Part shown: in pieces, positions 36,948-45,125 of the stretch
How the letters are laid out: each line of letters opens with the position of its first letter
Position numbering within the stretch: position 1 is the stretch's first letter
Origin: Opitutaceae bacterium
GTDB taxonomy: Bacteria > Verrucomicrobiota > Verrucomicrobiia > Opitutales > Opitutaceae
Assembly (NCBI GenBank): GCA_016793535.1
Contig: JAEUHA010000083.1
Location: forward strand, 1-54,672
DNA length: 54,672 nt
Direction: 5' to 3'
Program-made: the position numbers and the translations under genes
Notes under the pieces: model-generated
The model's input: only the letters and a program-made list of their open reading frames with translations
Databases searched by the model: none
Told to the model about the DNA's origin: nothing

Positions 36948-38306
36948 GTGCCCTTCGTGAAACCGTCGCCATCGCAGCACCCGGCGCCCGCGGCCCGCAA
37001 CACCCGCCGCGCGTTCCTTCACCGCGTTCTCTCCGGGACCGCCGCGCTCGCGGCGGCCGGTTCCGCCGCGCCGCTGCTGGCGGCCCTCAAGTCCAGCCGG
37101 GCCCGGAACATCCTGATCGCGAACGCGTGGCATTGCATCAACATTGGGGATATCGCGCACACTCCGGGACTCATCCATCTTTTGGCTACATTCCTGCCCG
37201 AGGTGAACGTCACGCTGTGGCCGGTGCCGAGCGTCCGACCGGGGCAGGAACGGGAGCTCGATCCCCGGGTGCGCCGGATGCTCCTCGCCGCTTTCCCCCG
37301 GCTGAAGATCATCTCGGCGGGAGGCACGGGACAGAAACCCGCGGTCCGGCCGGACCTGTTGACCGCGATTCGCGAGGCGGACTTGTTCATCGTGGGCTCA
37401 GGGGGAATGCATGCGTCACCGCTCGACGTGTGGCGCGCCACGACTGACCGACCCTACGGAATCAACGGCGTGACGTTTGGGACCATCGATCGCGAACGCG
37501 CCGCCGTCCTCGCCAAGGCGGCCTTCATCTACTGCCGCGACAGCGTCTCGGTCGGTTTTCTCCAGCAGGCGGGAATCTCCGGTCCACACGTCGGCTTCGG
37601 GCCTGACTCCACGTTTGCGCTCCACTTGCGTGATGATGAACGCGCGGAGGCCTTTCTGCGGAAAGCGGGACTGGCCAACAAGCGATTCCTCTGCGTTGTC
37701 CCCCGCCATCGCTATTCCCCGTACCATACCATCTACAACGATCCGAACGTCTCAGACCGGGACCGGGAAATCGATCGCATCAACGCAGAACACGCTTCCG
37801 GCGATCACGTCGCCGCCCGCGAACTGATCATCAACTGGGTCCGAACCACCGGCCTCAAGGTACTCGCTTGTCCGGAGATGACGTACGGCGTGCCGCTCGC
37901 CAAGGCCCAGCTCGTCGATCCCATGCCTGCTGACGTTAAGCGAAACGTGGTGTGGAAGGACTCGTTCTGGAACGCCGACGAGGCCGCCTCGGTGTACACG
38001 CGGGCCCTCGCCGTCGTCAGTCTGGATTGCCATTCCCCGATTATCGCGCTCGCGGCAGGCACACCCGCGATTCACCTGCGGGTCCCGACCGACAATCCGC
38101 ACAAGAGCCGGATGTTCGCCGATATCGGACTGCCGGAGTGGATCCATGAACTCGAGGGCATGACCGGCGCGCGCCTCACTGAAATGGTGATGGACATCCA
38201 TCGCGAACCCGCAGTTGCCGCGCAAAAAGTGGAACGCGCCATGACATGGGTTCGCCAGCGCCAAGCCGTGACGATGGCGTCAGTCCGCGCTGCCCTGCCC
38301 GCTTAA
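36948..38306 (+). CDS. Tat-exported polysaccharide pyruvyl transferase family protein 2
   Basis: Protein of 452 residues and tandem paralogue of the preceding gene, nine bases downstream. It has a Tat-like N-terminus (NTRRAFLHRVLSG and an Ala-rich h-region). Shared blocks in the same order are ANAWHCINIGDIAHTPG, TLWPVP, FIYCRDSVS, GFGPDSTFAL, FLCVVPRHRYSPYH, CPEMTYGVPLAKAQL, DPMPADVKRNVVW and SLDCHSPIIALAAGTPA. The identity is clearly below that of a recent duplication. The start is GTG 36948; GTG 36957 is an alternative. Its place after sigma, anti-sigma, STN and receptor genes suggests it acts on the receptor's substrate in the periplasm, which is inference. Confidence 0.8.
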   Translation: MPFVKPSPSQHPAPAARNTRRAFLHRVLSGTAALAAAGSAAPLLAALKSSRARNILIANAWHCINIGDIAHTPGLIHLLATFLPEVNVTLWPVPSVRPGQERELDPRVRRMLLAAFPRLKIISAGGTGQKPAVRPDLLTAIREADLFIVGSGGMHASPLDVWRATTDRPYGINGVTFGTIDRERAAVLAKAAFIYCRDSVSVGFLQQAGISGPHVGFGPDSTFALHLRDDERAEAFLRKAGLANKRFLCVVPRHRYSPYHTIYNDPNVSDRDREIDRINAEHASGDHVAARELIINWVRTTGLKVLACPEMTYGVPLAKAQLVDPMPADVKRNVVWKDSFWNADEAASVYTRALAVVSLDCHSPIIALAAGTPAIHLRVPTDNPHKSRMFADIGLPEWIHELEGMTGARLTEMVMDIHREPAVAAQKVERAMTWVRQRQAVTMASVRAALPA

Positions 38307-38353
38307 CGCCAAGCGTCCGTTCCACCGTTGCGCGGTGAGCCGGAGTCCACCCC

Positions 38354-40099
38354 TTACCCGAGCGTCGCTGCCAGCTCCGCGAACCACGCCTTGCGTTGCG
38401 CGGCGTCCCGTTTGCGGTCGGTCGACAGTTCCAGCACGCGCAGGCCGCTCGCCGGAAGTGTCGTCACGAGGGTCGAGAAGTGCGCCCAGTCGCGCACCGC
38501 GACGTGCTCGACGCCGTAGGTGCGGCACAGCGACCCAAAGTCGACCTCCTGCGGCGTGGCAAAAAACTCCTCGAACGGCGGTTCGAATTGCGCGACGGGC
38601 AGATGATCGAAGATGCCTCCGCCGCGGTTGTTGATCAGGACGATCGTGAGCGAGCCGCGGAACCTCGGCCGCAGCAGAAAGCCGTTCGTATCGTGCAGCA
38701 GTGCCAGGTCCCCCGTGAGCAGCACGGCCGGCCGGTCCGCGCCCTGCGCCATGCCGAGCGCCGTCGACAGCGTGCCGTCGATGCCGTTGGCGCCGCGGCT
38801 GGCCCGGGGGTGGATCGCGCGGTCGCCGGCCGGCCACACGTACTCCACGTCGCGCACCGGCATCGAATTCGCCACCCAGAGCGGCGTGCCCGCCGGCAGC
38901 TGCCGCGCCAGCAGCCAGGCCGCCTTGGGTTCGAACAGCGCCAGCTCGGCCTCGAATCGCGCGTCGAGCGCCGGCCGGACCTTCGTCTCGTAGCGCGCCC
39001 ACATGCGCGTGTAGCCGTTCTCGTCGATCGCCACCGGAAGCAGCGACGCCAGCACCGGCAGCGACACCGCGAGGTGCTGCGCCCGTCCGTGCAGGGCATC
39101 GCGATTGGCAGCCCGCTCCGACACCATCCAAACCCGCGCTCCGCTCGCCTCGATCCAGCCGCGCAGCACCTTGCTGGTCGGCCACGCGCCCACGCAGAGC
39201 ACGACCTCGGGCTTCAACCGTTCGGCGGCGTTCTCGTTGCGCAGGATGAGATCGTACGTCGTGACAAGCTGCGGAATCGCCGCCCGGTGGTTCCGCGCGG
39301 GTGACAAACCGTCCGCCAGCACCGGCCAGCCCAGCCGGCGCGCGATCTCGGCGACGGCGGCCACGTAGGTCCCGACATCACCCGACTGCTCGGGTCCGAC
39401 CACGATCACGCCGTGGACGTCCGGCACGATCCGCGGCGGCGCACAGACCGCCGGGGCCGCTCCCACCGGGTCGAGGTGGGAAAAAAAATGCCCCCAGTCG
39501 ATCGTCGCCGCCAGGCGTTCGGCCGCGCCGTCGTCCTTCACCGGCGGCAGCGGATCACGGAACGGCACATTCAGGTGCACCGGCCCGCCCGCCGGAATCC
39601 GCGTGCGCAGCGCGGCGTGCGCCATGCTCTGCCGCAGGTACCGCAGCCGCGGTTCGGAAAGCTCCGGCACCGCCAGTTCATGCTGAAACGTCACGAAGCC
39701 GCCGTAGAGCTTCTGCTGGTCGATCGTCTGCCCGGACGCACACGACCGCAGTTCGGGCGGGCGATCCGCCGTCAGCACCAGCAGCGGCACGCCACTCTCG
39801 GCGGCCTCGATCACCGCTGGATAGTAGTTGGCCCCGGCGGTGCCGCTCGTGCAGACCAGCGCCACCGTTTCCCCGCGCTCCCGCGCCAGCCCGAGCGCGA
39901 AGAAGGCGGCCGAGCGCTCGTCGAGGACCGGAACAACCTCGAGCGCCGGATGGGCGGCCAACGCGAACGTCAGCGGCGTCGACCGCGAGCCCGGCGACAC
40001 CACCGCGTGCCGCACACCGCAGCGCACCAGCGTCTCCACCAGCACGCCTGCCCACAGCGAGTTGACATTGCTGGGATCGAGAACGGGATCGGGCAACAT
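38354..40099 (-). CDS. menD: 2-succinyl-5-enolpyruvyl-6-hydroxy-3-cyclohexene-1-carboxylate synthase
   Basis: Thiamine diphosphate enzyme of 581 residues that joins isochorismate and 2-oxoglutarate in menaquinone synthesis. The N-terminal domain has NSLWAGVLVETLVRCGV and VVSPGSRSTPLTFA. The middle holds LTADRPPELRSCASGQTIDQ and FVTFQHE. The cofactor motif is GDLALLHDTNGFLL followed by VLINNRGGGIFDHLP. Length is within the usual range. ATG 40099 was chosen because MenD similarity starts there; the in-frame ATG at 40186 lies inside the repeat. The gene follows menF on the minus strand but is separated from it by a GTTGAAA hairpin. Confidence 0.95.
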   Translation of the reverse strand: MLPDPVLDPSNVNSLWAGVLVETLVRCGVRHAVVSPGSRSTPLTFALAAHPALEVVPVLDERSAAFFALGLARERGETVALVCTSGTAGANYYPAVIEAAESGVPLLVLTADRPPELRSCASGQTIDQQKLYGGFVTFQHELAVPELSEPRLRYLRQSMAHAALRTRIPAGGPVHLNVPFRDPLPPVKDDGAAERLAATIDWGHFFSHLDPVGAAPAVCAPPRIVPDVHGVIVVGPEQSGDVGTYVAAVAEIARRLGWPVLADGLSPARNHRAAIPQLVTTYDLILRNENAAERLKPEVVLCVGAWPTSKVLRGWIEASGARVWMVSERAANRDALHGRAQHLAVSLPVLASLLPVAIDENGYTRMWARYETKVRPALDARFEAELALFEPKAAWLLARQLPAGTPLWVANSMPVRDVEYVWPAGDRAIHPRASRGANGIDGTLSTALGMAQGADRPAVLLTGDLALLHDTNGFLLRPRFRGSLTIVLINNRGGGIFDHLPVAQFEPPFEEFFATPQEVDFGSLCRTYGVEHVAVRDWAHFSTLVTTLPASGLRVLELSTDRKRDAAQRKAWFAELAATLG

Positions 40100-40113
40100 A
40101 GGGCTGGAACAGA

Positions 40114-40224
40114 GTTGAAAGTTGAAAATTGAAAGTTGAAAGACCCAATCGGCCGACGCCGTTGCAGGTGGCGCCGCTGCCGCCAAAGCTGGCTTTCAAC
40201 GTCCAACCTTCAACTTTCAACTGC
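40114..40224. repeat. Heptamer-tandem inverted repeat (GTTGAAA type)
   Basis: Left arm 40114-40144: GTTGAAA, GTTGAAA, ATTGAAA, GTTGAAA, then GAC. Right arm 40193-40224, reverse complemented: GCA, GTTGAAA, GTTGAAG, GTTGGAC, GTTGAAA. It is bounded by GCA and GAC as in the GTTGAGA copies. It lies between menF and menD, both read leftward. This unit differs from GTTGAGA by one base. Confidence 0.87.
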
Positions 40225-40235
40225 TTGATCGCCAC

Positions 40236-41699
40236 TCACGCTGATAGCGCGTCGAGGATCGCCTGGAACTTCAACTCGGTTTCCGAGAATTCCTTTTCCG
40301 GCGTCGAGCCCGCAACGATCCCGGCGCCGGCATAGACGCGGGCCCGCGCGCCTTCGACGAGCGCGGACCGGATGCCGACGAAAAACTCCCCGCCTCCGCG
40401 CGCGTTCAGCCAGCCAAGCGCCCCCGCGTACAGTCCGCGCGGGAAGCCCTCGAGCTCCCGGATGGCCGCCACCGCCGCCTCGCGCGGCGAACCGCCGACC
40501 GCCGGCGTCGGGTGCATCGCGCCGATCACGTCGAGCAGCGAGACGTGCTCCGGGAGCGCGGCATGCACGGGCGTATCCAGATGCTGGACATTGGCGAGTC
40601 GGCGGATCTGGGGCAGCGCCGCGTGCTCCGGTTGTATCCCCAGCGGGGCGAGCCGGGCCACGATGTCGTCGAGCACCTCCCGATGCTCCCGCAGGTCCTT
40701 CTCGCTGCGCAGCAGCGCACCGGCGAGCGCCGCGTCCTCGCTCGCGCTGGCGCCGCGGCGGATCGAACCCGCCAGCGCCTCGGTCTCGAGTCGTCCCTTG
40801 CTCACCCGCACCAGCCGCTCCGGGCTCGCGCCGATGAAGCTCGGCCCCTGCCCGCGCGTGAAGGAAAACGCGTAACAATCCGGGAACCGCTGCCGCAGCC
40901 CGTTCAGCATGCGGAGCGGATGGAGCGGACGGTCCGCCGTCAGTTCCTGCGCCCGCGCGAGCACGATCTTCTTGAAGTCGCCCGCCGCGATGCGGGCCAG
41001 CGCCCGCGCGACCGCCGCGCGATAGTCGCCGGTCTCCCGCTGCTGCCATGCCGGCGGGGTGCCCTCCCCCCGCTGCACCGATCCGCGGGGTGAGGGCACC
41101 CCGCCTACACCCAAGGCATTGTCTTCAGAATCCTGATACTCGAAGCGCGTGAACTTCTGGTGCGCCCGCCAGACGCGCAGCGCGAGGGCGCCGAGGTCCG
41201 CCTCCGCGGTCACCCACAGGTTCGCGACCGCGGTCGTCGTCGTTCCCGCCAGGGCCACCTGCCAGCGCGGCACGAACGCGTACGCCGCCGGGAACGGCTC
41301 GCCGGCCTCGATTTCGTCGTGGAACGCGAAGCCGGCAAAGACATGCGGTCCACCGAAGGGCGCCGCGACATCGCCGACCGCCACCGTGTGCGCAAAAACC
41401 TCCCCGACCCAACGCTGCACGTCCGCGAACCGCCGGGCACCGTGGGCCTCGTGCGCCACGGCCACCTCGGCCCCGGCGATGGCCGTCCCGCTGCCCGGAC
41501 GCTCCGCGTAGAAGTGCGGTTCGTGCGGTTCGAAAATCGACTCGAGCACGGCGAGCGGATCGAGCGCGTCGACCGCGAGCGAGATGCTGACCAGCTTCGC
41601 ATGCCCGTCCCGCACCGCCGCATCCCGGCACTGGCGGAGGAACGCCATCAAGGCCTCCGGCGAGGCGTCGTTGGCGGGATGCAGCGGAAGGACCAGCAT
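40236..41699 (-). CDS. menF: Isochorismate synthase
   Basis: Chorismate-binding family enzyme of 487 residues that converts chorismate to isochorismate, the first committed step of menaquinone synthesis. The conserved C-terminal domain shows KKIVLARAQELTAD, FSFTRGQGPSFIGASPERLVRV, LETEALAGSIRRGAS, then the AMHPTPAVGGSPREAAV block and RGLYAGALGWLN. It could also be a salicylate-type enzyme, but the adjacent menD supports menaquinone. Residues about 197-217 (Gly/Pro/Ser-rich) are encoded by a REPIN-like inverted pair, in the linker before the catalytic domain. The frame is kept, so the gene is probably active. Confidence 0.93.
   Translation of the reverse strand: MLVLPLHPANDASPEALMAFLRQCRDAAVRDGHAKLVSISLAVDALDPLAVLESIFEPHEPHFYAERPGSGTAIAGAEVAVAHEAHGARRFADVQRWVGEVFAHTVAVGDVAAPFGGPHVFAGFAFHDEIEAGEPFPAAYAFVPRWQVALAGTTTTAVANLWVTAEADLGALALRVWRAHQKFTRFEYQDSEDNALGVGGVPSPRGSVQRGEGTPPAWQQRETGDYRAAVARALARIAAGDFKKIVLARAQELTADRPLHPLRMLNGLRQRFPDCYAFSFTRGQGPSFIGASPERLVRVSKGRLETEALAGSIRRGASASEDAALAGALLRSEKDLREHREVLDDIVARLAPLGIQPEHAALPQIRRLANVQHLDTPVHAALPEHVSLLDVIGAMHPTPAVGGSPREAAVAAIRELEGFPRGLYAGALGWLNARGGGEFFVGIRSALVEGARARVYAGAGIVAGSTPEKEFSETELKFQAILDALSA
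41053..41105. repeat. REPIN-like inverted pair inside menF, copy 3
   Basis: Left member 41053-41073 and right member 41085-41105 are inverted copies, matching at 20 of 21 positions. The right member is identical to those at 10722 and 35474. The element is inside the menF coding region and is translated in frame as a Gly/Pro-rich segment. The spacer is 11 bases. Confidence 0.85.
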
Positions 41700-41788
41700 G
41701 GAAGGAATGAGGGACGATGGATCGGGAGCGAGGCCGGAGGTGCGGCGCCGGCGGACAACTCCACCCTCGCACCGTCCTCAGCCCGCGT

Positions 41789-43315
<1,527 letters not shown>

Positions 43316-43336
43316 GCCGAGTCGGCCAACAAAACG

Positions 43337-43379
43337 CGCCGTGCGCCAAATGTCGAAAGTTTTGACGCACCGCACGGCG
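43337..43379. promoter_or_regulatory. Inverted repeat in the metG / histidine kinase divergent region
   Basis: CGCCGTGCG (43337-43345) and its exact complement CGCACGGCG (43371-43379) lie in the 89-base divergent spacer. A second, offset pairing (GTGCG.CAAA with TTTG.CGCAC) is nested in the same bases. It could be an operator for the downstream response regulator or a hairpin in the metG leader. Which, if either, is not shown by sequence. Confidence 0.35.
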
Positions 43380-43404
43380 GGCCCAGACTCGCTCCCACTC
43401 TTGG

Positions 43405-44469
43405 ATGAATCCCCTGCCCCGTTTTGTCGCGACGGCGCTCTTTCTCGTGCTGGCGGCCCTGGTGGCGCTGCTGGCGGTGCCGCTCTGGCAGGGTTCACGG
43501 GCTGCGGCGACGGCCCCGCCGGCCGCCAACGCCGCGGGGACCGACGCAACGCCCAAGGCCGCTCCGCCCGGCCCGACCGGAGCGATGCGGGCGTCGCAGC
43601 GAGTCGCCCTTTTCCTCGCCGTGCTCGGCGCCGCCCTCGCCCTCACCCTCATCGTGAGTCCCTCCCTCCGTCCGTCGCGCGTCGGGGATGGCGCGGCGCT
43701 GTCCGGCCACACTCGCGCCGAAGTCGGCACCCTCGCCCGCCTCGCGGAGTCCTCCGTCGCGCAGGGTGAGGAGCTGTCGCGAGAACGCGACGTCCGGCGC
43801 CGCGCCGAGGAAGACGCGCGGCTGAAGCAGCAGCTGCTGACGCGGTCCCTCGACGAGAAGATCCGGCTGGGACACGATCTCCACGACGGCATCATCCAGT
43901 CCCTCTACGCCGCCGGCCTCATGCTCGAATCCGTGCGCACCCTCGTGAAAGCCAATCCCGCCGAAGCCGAACGGCGCCTCGAGGAAACGCGGGCGAGTCT
44001 CAATGGCGCGATCCGGGACGTCCGCGCCTACATCGTGGGCCTCGCGCCGGAAAACCTGCGCCGCGCCGGTTTCGCCCACGGCTTGAGCGCCCTGGTCGCG
44101 GACCTCCGCGCGGGCCGTGAGGTCCGGCTCGACATCCAGATCGATGACGAGGCCGCCGGCCTGCTGACCCCGGAGCAGAGCCTCGAAGTCCTCCAGATCG
44201 CCCGCGAGGCCGTGAGCAATGCGCTCCGCCATGGCGCCGCCACGCTCATCGTGCTGCGGCTGCAGCATAGCGACCGGGAAGTGGGATTGTCGGTGCAGGA
44301 CAACGGCAAGGGCTTCATTCCCGCCGCCGCGCGTGACGGCGGCCACGGCCTCGGTAACATGCAGGCGCGTGCCGACCGACTCGGCGCGTCGCTGCGACTT
44401 ACCAGCACGCCCGGCGAAGGCACGCGCGTGGTGGCGACCGTGCCGATCCGCGCAACAGGCCAAACATGA
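43405..44469 (+). CDS. Sensor histidine kinase (NarL/DegS type)
   Basis: Protein of 354 residues with two membrane segments (about 6-28 and 66-85) enclosing a short Ala/Pro-rich periplasmic loop of about 35 residues. No recognisable ligand domain is present. A coiled-coil linker (about 105-150) leads to a HisKA_3 domain with RLGHDLHDGIIQSL; H160 should be phosphorylated. The HATPase_c domain follows (IAREAVSNALRHG, VQDNGKGF, GHGLGNMQARADRLG). The gene overlaps the next by ATGA, which indicates translational coupling with its response regulator. The small loop suggests sensing within the membrane or through a partner. Confidence 0.93.
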   Translation: MNPLPRFVATALFLVLAALVALLAVPLWQGSRAAATAPPAANAAGTDATPKAAPPGPTGAMRASQRVALFLAVLGAALALTLIVSPSLRPSRVGDGAALSGHTRAEVGTLARLAESSVAQGEELSRERDVRRRAEEDARLKQQLLTRSLDEKIRLGHDLHDGIIQSLYAAGLMLESVRTLVKANPAEAERRLEETRASLNGAIRDVRAYIVGLAPENLRRAGFAHGLSALVADLRAGREVRLDIQIDDEAAGLLTPEQSLEVLQIAREAVSNALRHGAATLIVLRLQHSDREVGLSVQDNGKGFIPAAARDGGHGLGNMQARADRLGASLRLTSTPGEGTRVVATVPIRATGQT

Positions 44470-45125
44470 ACCCCGAGTCCGCCTCCCCCCGCATTCGCGT
44501 ACTCCTGGTCGACGACAGCGAACTGGTGCGCACCGGCCTCAGCACGCTGCTGGCGGTCGAGCCGACCCTAAGCGTCGTGGGCACGGCGGCGACGGTCGCC
44601 GACGGCGTCGCGGCGGGCCTGCGACTCAAGCCGGATGTCGTTTTGCTCGACATCCGCCTCCCCGACGGCACCGGCATCGACGCCTGCCGGCAGATCCTGA
44701 GGAGTTCGCCGGACACGCGCGTGTTGATGGTGACGTCGGTCGTCGACGATGCGGTCATCGACGACGCGATCCGCGCCGGGGCGCACGGTTACCTGCTCAA
44801 GGAGATCGACGGGCGCGGACTGGTGAACGCGATCCGCGACGTCGCCGCGGGGCGTTCCATCCTCGATCCCGCCGTCACCGCGCGGGTGATACAGTTGGTG
44901 AAGTCAGCCGGTCCGGGTCGCGATCCACTCGCCGGGCTCACGCCGACCGAACGCCAGATCCTCGGCCTGATTGCCACCGGACACACGAACCGGGAAGTCG
45001 GCGCGACACTGGGCATCGGCGAGAAGACCGTGCGCAATCACATCAGTACGATCTTCGAGAAGCTCCACGTCACCCGCCGCGCCGAAGCGGCGGCGATCTA
45101 CGCGCGCGAGTCCCGGCCGCAATGA
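44466..45125 (+). CDS. LuxR/NarL-family response regulator
   Basis: Protein of 219 residues. The receiver domain (about 10-125) has VLLVDDSELVRTGL, phospho-acceptor D62 in LLDIRLPDGTG, and the K of GYLLKEIDG. The LuxR-type helix-turn-helix domain (about 155-215) contains LTPTERQILGLIATGHTNREVGATLGIGEKTV. Start ATG overlaps the kinase stop and its own stop (TGA 45123-45125) overlaps the ATG of the heparinase gene. It probably controls this operon and may bind the inverted repeat at 43337. Confidence 0.95.
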   Translation: MNPESASPRIRVLLVDDSELVRTGLSTLLAVEPTLSVVGTAATVADGVAAGLRLKPDVVLLDIRLPDGTGIDACRQILRSSPDTRVLMVTSVVDDAVIDDAIRAGAHGYLLKEIDGRGLVNAIRDVAAGRSILDPAVTARVIQLVKSAGPGRDPLAGLTPTERQILGLIATGHTNREVGATLGIGEKTVRNHISTIFEKLHVTRRAEAAAIYARESRPQ

